Counted from the stretch's first letter, positions 53,257-62,219 are shown. The stretch is DNA of 64,000 nucleotides from Pseudanabaena sp. Salubria-1 (GCA_023336205.1 JALQCR010000014.1:62001-126000); one strand, 5' to 3'. The notes: generated by a model not told the origin, from the sequence alone. Made by a program: numbers and translations.

Positions 53257-53946
53257 ATGTACAACTACGAATACCCCCGCCCTGCTCTCACCGTTGACTG
53301 CATTATCTTTGGACTTGATGCTCAGCAAGAACTCAAAGTCATGCTGATTCAACGGGATATTCCGCCATTTAAGGGGCAATGGGCGATCCCAGGGGGATTT
53401 GTCCGCATTGAAGAAACCCTTGAAGAGGCGGCTTTGCGAGAATTGCAAGAGGAAACAGGCATTCATCATATTTTCTTAGAACAGCTTTATACCTTTGGTG
53501 ATTTGGGGCGAGATCCTCGCGATCGCACAGTTACCGTTGCTTATTACGCCCTTATAAATTTGGTCGAGCAAAAAATTCAAGCTTCTACAGATGCCCGTGC
53601 GGCTGAATGGTTTGCGATTTCTAACATTCCTCAACTTGCCTTTGACCACAATCAGATCTTGCAAATAGCGATCGCTAGGTTACGCAGCAAAATTCGTTAT
53701 GAGCCTATCGGGTTTGAGCTACTACCCCAAAACTTTAGCCTGTCTCAACTACAAAGACTTTACGAAACTGTATTAGATCGACCTCTAGACAAGCGTAATT
53801 TTCGCAAAAAAATTCTCGGCATGGACTTACTCATTGATACGGGGAAAGTCGAGCACAATGTAGCTCATCGAGCTGCGAAGCTTTATCAGTTTGACGAGAA
53901 TAAATACTTACAGTTAAAACAAAAGGGATTTAATTTTGAAATCTAA
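53257..53946 (+). CDS. Nudix-domain protein, NrtR-like (Nudix plus winged helix)
   Basis: 229 residues from the ATG duplicated by IS30. N-terminus [20 protein letters not shown]; a complete Nudix box GFVRIEE-x7-RELQEETGI (G-x5-E-x7-RE-L-x-EE-x-G-I); and a C-terminal winged-helix-like domain ([31 protein letters not shown]). This architecture is that of NrtR regulators of NAD metabolism and of related ADP-ribose pyrophosphatases; the intact Nudix box leaves catalysis possible. The native leader and promoter now lie on the far side of the IS, so expression depends on IS-derived transcription. A TTG-initiated extension into the IS is possible. Confidence 0.88.
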   Translation: MYNYEYPRPALTVDCIIFGLDAQQELKVMLIQRDIPPFKGQWAIPGGFVRIEETLEEAALRELQEETGIHHIFLEQLYTFGDLGRDPRDRTVTVAYYALINLVEQKIQASTDARAAEWFAISNIPQLAFDHNQILQIAIARLRSKIRYEPIGFELLPQNFSLSQLQRLYETVLDRPLDKRNFRKKILGMDLLIDTGKVEHNVAHRAAKLYQFDENKYLQLKQKGFNFEI

Positions 53947-53998
53947 ACCCAAAAAGGAGATGGCGGCGTGAAACGCCGCCATCTCCTTTTTGGGGTTT
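53945..53998. repeat. 25-bp-arm palindrome after the Nudix gene
   Basis: Left arm AAACCCAAAAAGGAGATGGC with GGCGT, loop GAA; the right arm has one bulged G. It overlaps the Nudix stop codon and abuts the MITE at 53998. Confidence 0.82.
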
Positions 53999-54102
53999 AC
54001 AGCAATTATCGATCAAACGAACCACAAGAAAATTTTTGAAAGTGTTGCTTTGCAACACTTTCAAAAATTTTCTTGGTTTGGGTTTGATTGCAAAGCGCTG
54101 TA
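53998..54102. repeat. MITE-like element (about 105-bp family), copy 3
   Basis: 105 bp between TA dinucleotides. Left end TACAGCAATTATCGATCAAA then CGAACCACA, close to the IS630 end at 21013; right end (inward) TACAGCGCTTTGCAATCAAA. Central palindrome GAAAGTGTTGC. Confidence 0.78.
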
Positions 54103-54275
54103 TGTCCTAACAAGCATTGTGACATCTATAAAGATACGATCTATAAAGATGCGATCGCTAAATTAGTGATCTCAAACTGAGTATTACAGTTAGGATGGAT
54201 AGGTACAGCAGTACCGATCAAAATAATCAATAGATTTGTTAGCTTTTTGCCTTGCCCACCTCTAAGTCAAACTTT

Positions 54276-54989
54276 ATGTATAAAAAGGAACTCAAGCTTC
54301 CAAGTCGATATATAAATAACTTCTACGATGGCTCAATCTACGATCTTGTTTTTTTAGACTTAGAATGGTGTCGCGATTTTCATAAAGATGGATTAGTACA
54401 AAAAATATTTGGTTATACGCTTACTCGTATTTTAGAAGACAGCAATGAGCAATATATAAAAATTCAATTTATTGAATCAAGCACCCAAGAAAAAAAGATA
54501 ATTCAAGATATCTTATATGACTTGCAGAGCTTACAGAGCAAGTACTTTATTGGTTATGGGCTATCGACTAGTGATATGTTTTGCTTACGCCAAAGAATTG
54601 AGGCTCTAGATTTTATTCCCAAGGTAGATAGTATTAAAATCCTAGATTTACAAAGAATTATCCAACGGACAGATCTCAATCAAGGTTTAAATAACTTATT
54701 TGCTTATTTGGAAATTCCTATTTATAAAAGAATTAAGGGATATTATGTTTTTCGGAATGGAATTAAGGTACTACGCAAAGAAAGAGGATATGAAACAATT
54801 CTTAATGAAATCTATGAATATTGTTTAGAAGATGCCGAGAACTATTTTCATATAATCAGCAATTGGCAAACTCAATTTCCCCTAGTCGATCGCCATAAAC
54901 ACCAGATAATCAACCTAAAAATTGATCCGAGATCGGAGCAACGCATTAGGTCTAGAAGGGGGGCTGCATTACAAAGACCCTCTAGTTAA
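54276..54989 (+). CDS. Putative DEDDy-type 3'-5' exonuclease-like (RNase H fold) protein
   Basis: 237 residues from ATG 54276; a TTG at 54252 is an alternative. LVFLDLEWCRD gives the D-x-E-like first motif, YFIGYGLSTSDMFCLRQRI the second Asp, DLNQGLNNLFAYLEIPI the family's SL--L-----P spacing, and YEYCLEDAENYF the Y-x3-D motif. The tail (RSEQRIRSRRGAALQRP) is basic. Substrate is unknown. Alone between a MITE and BolA. Confidence 0.62.
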   Translation: MYKKELKLPSRYINNFYDGSIYDLVFLDLEWCRDFHKDGLVQKIFGYTLTRILEDSNEQYIKIQFIESSTQEKKIIQDILYDLQSLQSKYFIGYGLSTSDMFCLRQRIEALDFIPKVDSIKILDLQRIIQRTDLNQGLNNLFAYLEIPIYKRIKGYYVFRNGIKVLRKERGYETILNEIYEYCLEDAENYFHIISNWQTQFPLVDRHKHQIINLKIDPRSEQRIRSRRGAALQRPSS

Positions 54990-55028
54990 AAAATGAGAGG
55001 CGGCGCTTTGCGCCGCCTCTCATTTTTT
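54988..55028. terminator. 19-bp-arm perfect hairpin
   Basis: AAAAAATGAGAGGCGGCGC, loop TTT, T-run; starts in the stop codon of the exonuclease-like gene. Confidence 0.85.
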
Positions 55029-55103
55029 GGCTTCACAACGCTGTATTAGAGTGCTTGCAAAACGATATAGTAATCTAGGTCAAAACATTGCCATCGCAAA
55101 AAC

Positions 55104-55388
55104 ATGGATGTAACAGCAACAATCAAAACTATTTTGCAAGAAAAAATCGGTGCAACAATTGTCGAAATTGAAGATCGCAGTGATTTGCATAAGCACCACC
55201 AAGGACGCATGAATGCCCCAGTCGGGAGTGGTCATTATGATGCGATCGTTGTTGCTGATAGTTTTGCAGGCAAAACCATGATGCAGCAACATCGCATGGT
55301 TTATGCAGCTCTATCCGATCAGATGCAAACTACAATTCATGCTCTATCACTCAAAACTTATACGCCCGAACAATGGCAGCAAATTTAA
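55104..55388 (+). CDS. BolA-family protein
   Basis: 94 residues. BolA/IbaG pattern: TIKTILQEKIGATIVEIEDR, HKHHQGRMNAPVGSGHYDAI, FAGKTMMQQHRMVYAALSD, IHALSLKTYTPEQW. His residues suited to shared 2Fe-2S ligation with a monothiol glutaredoxin are present. Such proteins act in iron-sulfur and redox regulation. It precedes plsC-like by 79 bp. Confidence 0.92.
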   Translation: MDVTATIKTILQEKIGATIVEIEDRSDLHKHHQGRMNAPVGSGHYDAIVVADSFAGKTMMQQHRMVYAALSDQMQTTIHALSLKTYTPEQWQQI

Positions 55389-55467
55389 TTTGAGGAGTAA
55401 AAATAGCACTAATTCTGCTGCTCAAATTGAATTTGCTTGTTAAAGAAATGTTGTAGGAACTTGTTAA

Positions 55468-56175
55468 ATGGAACACGATAAAAGCTCTGAAATCAAAAAA
55501 ACTGATGCGAATACTGGTGCAAATACTGGTGCTATTAACAGTTCAAAAGATAAAGGTGGCAATCCTTTCTTATATAAAATGTTCAAGTGGCTGGTAGTTA
55601 GACCACTGTTGTATTTGTTTTATCAAGAGCGAATTTATGGTGCTGAGAATGTGCCTCTCACAGGCAATCTTATCGTCGTTAGTAATCATGCTAGTGACTT
55701 CGATCCTCTAATTGTTGGTAGTTGCATGGGTCGTCCTGTTGCATTTATGGCAAAAGAGGAATTATTTGAAATACCTGTGCTCAAACAAGCAATTCTTGCC
55801 TTTGGCGCTTATCCAGTTAAGCGTGGAGCTGGCGATCGCGCTGCTATTCGGGCTGCGATCGCTTCTATTGAGAAAGGTTGGGCAACGGGTATTTTTTTGC
55901 AAGGTACACGTACATTGGATGGACGAGTAACAGAACCAAAGTTGGGGGCGGCAATGATTGCGGCAAAAACTCAAGCTCCATTTTTGCCAATTAGTATTTG
56001 GGGAACAGAAACAATTTTACCGAAGGGGGCAAAGTTTCCAAAATTATTTCAGCCTGTCACGGTCAGAATCGGGGAGCTACTTCCACCACCTGAAGCAAGC
56101 GATCGCGCGACTTTAGAAGCATACACACAAAAATGTGCGGATGCGATTAACGCTCTGCACGAATTAGGAAGATAG
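55468..56175 (+). CDS. plsC: 1-acyl-sn-glycerol-3-phosphate acyltransferase (PlsC-like)
   Basis: 235 residues. HX4D motif VVSNHASDFDPL (catalytic His and Asp), then FMAKEELFEIPVL, GAYPVKRGAGDRAAIRAA and GIFLQGTRTLDG, where the usual FPEGTR is FLQGTR. The third block APFLPISIWGT is intact. It acylates lysophosphatidate in the membrane. The first 30 residues are Asn/Lys-rich and disordered. The Glu-to-Gln change in motif III is seen in some cyanobacterial homologues, as far as I recall. Confidence 0.87.
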   Translation: MEHDKSSEIKKTDANTGANTGAINSSKDKGGNPFLYKMFKWLVVRPLLYLFYQERIYGAENVPLTGNLIVVSNHASDFDPLIVGSCMGRPVAFMAKEELFEIPVLKQAILAFGAYPVKRGAGDRAAIRAAIASIEKGWATGIFLQGTRTLDGRVTEPKLGAAMIAAKTQAPFLPISIWGTETILPKGAKFPKLFQPVTVRIGELLPPPEASDRATLEAYTQKCADAINALHELGR

Positions 56176-56208
56176 AAAGAAAGTGTTCTAAATAGAACCC
56201 TTTCTTTC
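56175..56208. terminator. Hairpin after plsC
   Basis: Arms GAAAGAAAGTGTTC with one mismatch around 6 nt; starts in the stop codon region of the acyltransferase gene. Confidence 0.65.
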
Positions 56209-56232
56209 CTTAAAACCCTCACCAAGTCAGGG

Positions 56233-56289
56233 TAAAGTCCAAAAGAGAAGTTGCAGCGCGAAGCGCTGCAACTTCTCTTTTGGACTTTA
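56233..56289. repeat. 27-bp-arm perfect palindrome overlapping the pyk stop codon
   Basis: Left arm TAAAGTCCAAAAGAGAAGTT with GCAGCGC, loop GAA. The right arm contains the stop codon complement of pyruvate kinase. A decayed relative is at 57927-57972. Confidence 0.87.
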
Positions 56290-57714
56290 TAGGATATGGA
56301 TTTTGAGGAAGTTCGTTCCTCCTTGTATGCCCATAGGAATGCCACCAACAATCAAAATGCGATCGCCTTTAGAAGCAAGCTTTCGTCCTAATAGACAGAA
56401 CTCCACCTGTTGCAGCACCATCTCAAAGGAACTCGCCTCTTCATCCAATAACAATGGTTTAACTCCCCAAACTAAATTGAGACGATGATAAACATGAATG
56501 TTAGGAGTCAAAGCAATAATGGGCGTTTTAAGACGCTCCTTAGAAGCGAGAATAGCAGTATAACCGCTAGCTGTAAAGGCAACGATACAACGGAAATCGA
56601 TCACATCAGCGATTACATGAAGGGCTTCACTAATGGCATGAACTTCATCGGTTCTTGAAGCGGGATAGTTGGCAAACTTGACATCTTTTTCCACTTCCGC
56701 TGCGATTCTAGTCATCATTTCTACGGCTTGCACAGGATAGGCTCCAACCGCCGACTCTCCTGAAAGCATCACTGCGTCAGTGCCATCCATAATTGCATTT
56801 GCCACATCACTTGCCTCAGCCCTAGTGGGACGAGGATTCTGGATCATGCTCTCTAACATCTGCGTGGCAGTGATTACAGGAATCCCGCTTTCATTACAAC
56901 GGCGAATTATGTGCTTTTGAATCATCGGAACCTGTTCTGGGGGCATTTCTACACCTAAGTCACCCCGCGCCACCATGATCCCATCGACAACGGTAAGAAT
57001 TTCTTCTAGATTCGCGATCGCCTGCGGTTTTTCGATTTTGGCAATGATCGATATAGGCTTGCCATATTCGGCGATCAGGGATTTTAGCAGCCGCACATCG
57101 TCTACCTGTCTAACAAAGCTTAAAGAAATCCAATCCACACCTTGATCTAAACCAAACGCAAGATCCTGCCGATCCTTATCGGTCATCGAAGGTAATCGTA
57201 AATTTAGACTAGGAAAGTTGACTCCCTTATGACTAGTGAGTGTGCCCCCTTTGACCACTTCACAATGCACAGCATTACCCTCAACACTGCTTACTGTAAG
57301 CTCAAAGATGCCATCGGCTAATAAAATCTGAGTGCCAATAGTCGCTTCTTCAGCAACATAAGGATAATCAATAGCGATCGCATCTACAAAATTAAGCTCT
57401 GCTTTCTGAGACTGATCCATCGGCACAAGCGTAACAAACTTGCCCTCAATTAGCTCAATTCCCTTATCAGGCAAAGCCCCAACCCGAATTTTTGGGCCCT
57501 GTAAGTCCTGCAAAATCGTAATAGGAATATCTAATTCTTCTGATACTTCGCGGATCATGCTGATGGTTTTGGCATGATCTGCATAACTGCCATGGGAAAA
57601 GTTCAACCTTGCGACAGTAACTCCTACCTCTACCATCTTGCGAAAGACTTCAGGCGATCGGCTAGCGGGGCCAATGGTGGCAACAATCTTGGTCAAATGT
57701 TGAGGAATTGCCAT
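56287..57714 (-). CDS. pyk: Pyruvate kinase
   Basis: 475 residues, the shorter form without the extra C-terminal PEP-utilising domain found in some cyanobacterial copies. [57 protein letters not shown] (Lys), [14 protein letters not shown], and [20 protein letters not shown] are all present. It makes pyruvate and ATP from phosphoenolpyruvate and ADP. C-terminal allosteric domain is complete to the end. Confidence 0.96.
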   Translation of the reverse strand: MAIPQHLTKIVATIGPASRSPEVFRKMVEVGVTVARLNFSHGSYADHAKTISMIREVSEELDIPITILQDLQGPKIRVGALPDKGIELIEGKFVTLVPMDQSQKAELNFVDAIAIDYPYVAEEATIGTQILLADGIFELTVSSVEGNAVHCEVVKGGTLTSHKGVNFPSLNLRLPSMTDKDRQDLAFGLDQGVDWISLSFVRQVDDVRLLKSLIAEYGKPISIIAKIEKPQAIANLEEILTVVDGIMVARGDLGVEMPPEQVPMIQKHIIRRCNESGIPVITATQMLESMIQNPRPTRAEASDVANAIMDGTDAVMLSGESAVGAYPVQAVEMMTRIAAEVEKDVKFANYPASRTDEVHAISEALHVIADVIDFRCIVAFTASGYTAILASKERLKTPIIALTPNIHVYHRLNLVWGVKPLLLDEEASSFEMVLQQVEFCLLGRKLASKGDRILIVGGIPMGIQGGTNFLKIHIL

Positions 57715-57800
57715 ACAAATTAGGTGCTAGAAATTGCTATGTAACCCAATCTAGCGCTAGTTCCTTGTAATCGAAAGACTAAATTGAACATATAGCTTTA

Positions 57801-57901
57801 TACCAAATCACATAATGGCTACGCTATTTTGTGATTTTAAAACCCTTACTAGGTTTGGTTTTTAATTCACAAAAGTGTGAATACACTTTTGTGAATTGGT
57901 A
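57801..57901. repeat. Intergenic inverted-repeat element (TACCAAATCAC type)
   Basis: About 101 bp with ends TACCAAATCACA and its near-complement TGTGAATTGGTA, containing a 15-bp-arm hairpin at 57864-57897 (AATTCACAAAAGTGT). The end sequence resembles a repeat often seen between cyanobacterial genes. Confidence 0.6.
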
Positions 57902-57926
57902 TTAGTCACTCTAGTTAAGGCATGAA

Positions 57927-57972
57927 AGTCAAAAGAGAGTCGTTGCGCGAATTGCTGCTATTCCCTTTTGGC
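57927..57972. repeat. Decayed palindrome related to the one at 56233
   Basis: GTCAAAAGAGAGTCGTTGCG and the far arm TTCCCTTTTGGC match the 56233-56289 palindrome in outline but with many mismatches and no perfect pairing. Confidence 0.55.
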
Positions 57973-57988
57973 TTTTTGTTATAGCTAT

Positions 57989-58031
57989 AAAAAAATAGGT
58001 TAAGACACAAAGAGCCTCAACCTATTTTTTT
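57989..58031. terminator. Hairpin terminator of ycf48
   Basis: 13-bp arms AAAAAAATAGGTT and complement, T-run on the exit side. Confidence 0.8.
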
Positions 58032-58063
58032 AACAAATAGTCTCGCGAAAGCAGTCTATTTAC

Positions 58064-59065
58064 TTAATCTGGAGAATAGGCAAGTAATGTGCCATTTTGT
58101 CCAATCACAAAACCGCGATCGGGCGAAAAGAAAGTAATTTGATATAGATTAGCGCCAACATTAGCCGCAGACATATCACGTTTCCATGTTTTGCCTCCAT
58201 CTTCACTATGGAGCAATCTTGAGCTACCACCTGAGATCCAGACATTATTTTCATCTTGATAGGCTAGATCCAACAGTCCAAATCCACCACCTTCTCTAGG
58301 AGTTTGCTTTTTCTCCCATGCATCGAATTCACCAACTTCACTAAACTGGACTTGTCCGCCACGATTTAGCATCCAGAGGCGATTATCGGGGGTATAGCCC
58401 ATATTCTGCACACGGCGAGAGCTATTGCGATTGTGTTGAATCCAAGTCATATCACCTGGTTGCCATGTGGAATAAAAGTTGCCATTTGCAGAGATAGCAA
58501 CATAACGACCATCTTCGCTACGGTTGAGGTTACGAGCATTGCCAACGGCTTGAGTAACTAATGCTTTCCAATTTTGTCCAGCATCTTCAGTTTCATAGAT
58601 CGCACCTAAGTCTGTGACCATTTCGGCAGAGTTTTTACCAGAAGCAACGATCGCAAAGGGATCGCCAGGGAGCTTAGAGCTAAGTCCGATCCGTGACCAA
58701 GATTTACCGCTATCAGTGGTATGCAGTAACAGTGCTGGTTGTCCCGTAATCCAACCTTCAGCACCAGAGAAGCTAACTGATGAAAAGCGATAAATACTAT
58801 CACCAAGATCGAGTTTGCGCTCTTCCCAAGTGTTGCCGCCATCGGTGGTTTCGAGCAAAGTTGCATCAGTACCAACGAGCCAGCCATGATTAGGCTCAGA
58901 CTTGTCAAACCATAAATCAAGGGGCGTAATTGCTACTGGAAGTTCAACTTTATGCCAACTACCGCTACTTGCAAAGGCGCTAGGAATATTGCCCAATAAG
59001 GTTAAGCAAATAAGTAATACACAAATCGAGAAGGAGCTAAGAAAGCGTTTTAGGCTTTTTTTCAT
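58064..59065 (-). CDS. ycf48: Photosystem II assembly/stability factor Ycf48 (HCF136)
   Basis: 333 residues. Signal sequence at 1-32 (SICVLLICLTLLGNIPSAFA), directing it to the thylakoid lumen. Seven-bladed beta-propeller with repeated blade motifs: TTDGGNTWEERKL, TTDSGKSWSRIGL, TEDAGQNWKAL, SEDGGKTWKRD. It binds precursor D1 early in photosystem II assembly. It follows rubA, the conserved cyanobacterial order; psbEFLJ, often next, is absent here. Confidence 0.95.
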   Translation of the reverse strand: MKKSLKRFLSSFSICVLLICLTLLGNIPSAFASSGSWHKVELPVAITPLDLWFDKSEPNHGWLVGTDATLLETTDGGNTWEERKLDLGDSIYRFSSVSFSGAEGWITGQPALLLHTTDSGKSWSRIGLSSKLPGDPFAIVASGKNSAEMVTDLGAIYETEDAGQNWKALVTQAVGNARNLNRSEDGRYVAISANGNFYSTWQPGDMTWIQHNRNSSRRVQNMGYTPDNRLWMLNRGGQVQFSEVGEFDAWEKKQTPREGGGFGLLDLAYQDENNVWISGGSSRLLHSEDGGKTWKRDMSAANVGANLYQITFFSPDRGFVIGQNGTLLAYSPD

Positions 59066-59123
59066 AAAAATTTAGTAAAAATAATGATGGTTGTGATGCT
59101 AATTAAAATTGCGAATGAATAAA

Positions 59124-59525
59124 TTAATCCAAGGCATAGAGACTGATAAAGAATGCTACTGCTAAGGCTAAAGAGCCAAATATGAGTAGATTTTTTTGAC
59201 CTGGGGTCATGACATTGACACCAAATCCGTAGCCGAGATTTTCGGCAAAGCCTGAGGGCTTGGAGGCAATACCAATATCTGAGAAGGCTTTTTTCTTGGT
59301 GTTGCACACAGGGCATCGCCAATCTTCACTTATGGTCTCAAAGGCAGTACCAGCAGGGATATTGCGTTTAGTATCGCCGATGGATGGTTCATATATATAG
59401 CCACATACGCCACATTCATGACGATGCAGCTCTTCGTCAGCTTCAGAGGCTTCAACTATGGTGATATTTATTACGGGTTTAGTTTCTGATTTAGAGATTT
59501 CCGTATTTATTGATTCGGGTTCCAT
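59124..59525 (-). CDS. rubA: Membrane-anchored rubredoxin RubA
   Basis: 133 residues from ATG 59525 (MEPESINTEIS); a much longer frame to 59648 starts in unrelated sequence. Rubredoxin iron site HECGVCGYIYEP and WRCPVCNTKK, then a linker and one C-terminal membrane helix (LLIFGSLALAVAFFISLYAL). RubA is required for photosystem assembly in cyanobacteria. It lies 58 bp upstream of ycf48 in the same direction, the usual pair. Confidence 0.93.
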   Translation of the reverse strand: MEPESINTEISKSETKPVINITIVEASEADEELHRHECGVCGYIYEPSIGDTKRNIPAGTAFETISEDWRCPVCNTKKKAFSDIGIASKPSGFAENLGYGFGVNVMTPGQKNLLIFGSLALAVAFFISLYALD

Positions 59526-59672
59526 GGGTTTGATCGTTTTGAATGTATGTTTAGGCGATCGCTTGTTAATTCTGTTACAAATTATTACATCTTTTTGACA
59601 GGCTTGCCTAGTTGCCCAAAACACACAGGTTGTCACAGCGATCGCCAAAAACTAAGTACCTGTGCAGAATAA

Positions 59673-59732
59673 ATTACCCAAACCCGTAAGGTTGCGCCCA
59701 CTGTGGGGCGCAACCTTACGGGTTTGGGTAAT
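59673..59732. repeat. 27-bp-arm palindrome, inverted relative of 17961-18019
   Basis: Left arm ATTACCCAAACCCGTAAGGT with TGCGCCC, 6-nt loop. The preceding AAGTACCTGTGCAGA is the reverse complement of the flank beyond the 17961 palindrome. Confidence 0.87.
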
Positions 59733-59776
59733 GAGAGGATGTGGCATAATCGCTCTGGTGGAAATTTATATATTTC

Positions 59777-60289
59777 ATGGATTTAAGCTCACAAAAAGAG
59801 AAATTTAGCGAGGCTTATGTCCTAGCCGTAGCCGCAACCGCAGGTTATGGTACGTATAAACCAAGTCCCGACGACGATAGCGTTGATTTTGGGATCGCGG
59901 CGCGGACTAGTTCTCAGGCTAATGGTGTTGTAACCATGCGATCGCCCAGATTGGAATTGCAACTCAAATGCACCGCAGCCCCAACCCCAAGTGGTGATAG
60001 TCTCTCATTTCCGCTTAAGCTGAAAAATTACGAAGAACTGCGAGCTAATAATTTTGTGATTCCGCGCATTCTTGTCGTTGTTCTTGTGCCCGAACTTGCG
60101 ACGGACTGGCTTGCCCATTCTGAAACTGAGCTTTGTATGCGGCGTTGCGGCTATTGGGTATCATTGCGGGGCAAACCCGCGACAAGTAATACAAAAAGCG
60201 TTAAAATATCTATACCTCGTCAAAACCAGTTTACCGTTCAAACTCTACAAGCGATAATGCAGAGACTCGCGAAGGGAGAATTGCCGTGA
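59777..60289 (+). CDS. DUF4365-domain protein (putative nuclease)
   Basis: 170 residues. DUF4365 pattern: FSEAYVLAVAATAGYGTYKP, DDDSVDFGIAAR (Asp), LELQLKCTA (QxK), then KNYEELRANNFVIPRILVVV. The fold is of the PD-(D/E)XK type and is often found in defence or toxin loci. The stop codon overlaps the GTG start of the next gene (GTGA), so the pair is translationally coupled. Confidence 0.83.
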   Translation: MDLSSQKEKFSEAYVLAVAATAGYGTYKPSPDDDSVDFGIAARTSSQANGVVTMRSPRLELQLKCTAAPTPSGDSLSFPLKLKNYEELRANNFVIPRILVVVLVPELATDWLAHSETELCMRRCGYWVSLRGKPATSNTKSVKISIPRQNQFTVQTLQAIMQRLAKGELP

Positions 60290-61416
60290 TCCTACAAACT
60301 CCAAAAGCGAATACATTAGAAGCCATCCGTCCTGAAACCCTCAGCCAATATCTCAGGGCTAGAGGTTGGCAGGAATCTGGGGATTTTTTGGGCAATGCTT
60401 CTGTGTGGCATCGCGGTGAAGAATTAGAGGTTCTGTTGCCAAAAAGCGATCGCCTTCGCGATTATAAAACTAGGGTTTGCGAAATTATCGATGTACTCGA
60501 AATTTCCGAACATCGAGATCGCCAACAAATCTTAAACGATTTACTCTTACAACCAACTGACCTCATTAAAATCCGCATCGACAGTCCAGATATTATTGGC
60601 GGCACGATTCCGATTGATGAAGCCGTGCGACTATACGAAGCAACTTCTAAAATCATGAAGTTTGTCGCTTCGGCAACTATCGAGCCGCGTTCTGTTTATC
60701 GCGGTGGTATGTTTGCAGAAGTAAGAGAATATCTGCACGAACTCCGTGTAGGCGAAACAGAACAGGGAAGTTACATCATCAACGTTCTATCGCCAATCAT
60801 GCAGGAGCATGAGAACTTCGGGCGTAAGGTCAATCTCTTTCTGAATAGAGCCTTAACTGCAATTAATTCGACTACCAAAGATGTCTTGGCAGGAAGCAAC
60901 ATCGATATTTTCGAGCAGTCTGTCGAATCTGGGGTTAGTTCCAATTTGTGTGATGCTCTTTTGGAGGTTGGTAATTATACCGATCTGCAAGATCTCAGTT
61001 TTCGCTGGCAATGGTCGCCAATGTGGGATGCGCCAGCGATCGCTAAGGAAAAATTGGCTCTTTCTAAGCAAACCTTTCCCGTTCTAAAGGAGGCTAGCAA
61101 GCTTCTCAAAAGCAAAGATATTATTCGTAAGCGTTCTGAATCAAAGATGCAGTCACAACGCAGCGATCGCCTTACTCCGATTTCAGGCAAGGTGATTGGT
61201 TTGACGCGCCGCGATGATGCGGCTGTGGCTAGCGTGACCATCTTGGCAAAGATCGAAGGAAGCGATCGCGAGTTGCAATTGGAACTAAGCGAAAATTTTT
61301 ATGCAAAAGCTGTTCACGCCCATTTAGCAAGGCGCAAAATCTCTTGTTATGGTGAGGTTGTTATAAATAGCGAGGCGATCGTAGTTCGGAACGTTCGAGA
61401 TTTGCGCGTAGTTTAG
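60286..61416 (+). CDS. Hypothetical protein coupled to DUF4365 protein
   Basis: 376 residues from GTG 60286, with GGGAG seven bases upstream. No family recognised. The N-terminal third (ETLSQYLRARGWQESGDFLG, LEVLLPKSDRLRDYKTRVCE) looks alpha/beta; the middle is helical; the last 80 residues (ISGKVIGLTRRDDAAVASVT, ISCYGEVVINSEAIVVRNV) look like a small beta-barrel. It may be the regulator, sensor or target-binding partner of the nuclease. Confidence 0.75.
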   Translation: MILQTPKANTLEAIRPETLSQYLRARGWQESGDFLGNASVWHRGEELEVLLPKSDRLRDYKTRVCEIIDVLEISEHRDRQQILNDLLLQPTDLIKIRIDSPDIIGGTIPIDEAVRLYEATSKIMKFVASATIEPRSVYRGGMFAEVREYLHELRVGETEQGSYIINVLSPIMQEHENFGRKVNLFLNRALTAINSTTKDVLAGSNIDIFEQSVESGVSSNLCDALLEVGNYTDLQDLSFRWQWSPMWDAPAIAKEKLALSKQTFPVLKEASKLLKSKDIIRKRSESKMQSQRSDRLTPISGKVIGLTRRDDAAVASVTILAKIEGSDRELQLELSENFYAKAVHAHLARRKISCYGEVVINSEAIVVRNVRDLRVV

Positions 61417-61727
61417 CTAATTACATCTGTATAAATATGGTCTAATCTTTGTGGAGTCTAAATCAAGCGCCTTAGTAATCGAGAGCAGTAAATTATGGCA
61501 AATGATAGCGATCGCGCTCAGGCTATCCATGTCAAACTTGAATTGGTGTTGTCTTCAAAATTTTGCCCGTGTTTTCGACTTCATTAAGCTGTATTATTGT
61601 AACTTAATAAGAAAATTTCAGGCAAATCAATGCTTATCTTTGTTTATCATCACTAGCCGCAAAATAAAAGCCAAGTAAAATTTCTCTCTCATGCCATTTT
61701 TTGAATGATATTGACCGAAGAAATGCA
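61417..61727. other. Intergenic region before the ISL3 element
   Basis: 311 bp. A 75-codon frame at 61451-61678 has no family resemblance and atypical composition, so it is not called. One HIP1 site. Nothing else seen. Confidence 0.5.
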
Positions 61728-61758
61728 GGGTCTTCTGGGTTTAAGGGGATAAGTAAAT

Positions 61759-62208
61759 CTAATGAGAAAGACAAGCTAATAATCTAGAACGAAAATTTAA
61801 AAAATTTAAAAAACCATAAGCCTGTCGTTTAATTAATTTAATACGATTATTAAGTCCCTCCATCACACCACTAGATGTACGATTTAAAAAGTAGTTACAA
61901 ATATTATCAAGATGATTACGAATGGTTTCCAAAACTGCGCCATAAACAGCTTTAGCTTTTTGAAGCCATTCTTTTAATTGTTTCTGACCCTCTTCAGGAG
62001 TTTTACAAGTCTCAAAAATACTTCTAAAGTCTTCTTTGAGATTATAAGCTAGTCGCAAGCGTTTAGAACATTTCAAGACATTTTCTAACTTCACTTTTTC
62101 TTCTTCTGTTAAGTCTACCTTGTTCTTTAGTAGAATAAATCGACTACCTTTAATCTTGATTTTAGCTTTTTGACGCAGTTGATTTAACTCTTTGATTAGT
62201 GGCTGCAT
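61759..62208 (-). pseudogene. ISL3 transposase, C-terminal part
   Basis: 149 residues from MQPLIKELNQLRQ to LLACLSH. ISL3 features: LKNKVDLTEEEKVKLENVL, and the Glu motif SGVMEGLNNRIKLIKRQAYG. Removing IS4-type copy 2 and one CATGAAATC joins it in frame to the central part: VIDRFHV then MQPLIKE. Confidence 0.9.
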
Positions 62209-62219
62209 AACATGAAATC

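Noticed and set aside
61451..61678. 75-codon plus-strand frame before the ISL3 element
   Set aside because: No family resemblance, composition unlike neighbouring genes, no ribosome-binding site; probably chance.
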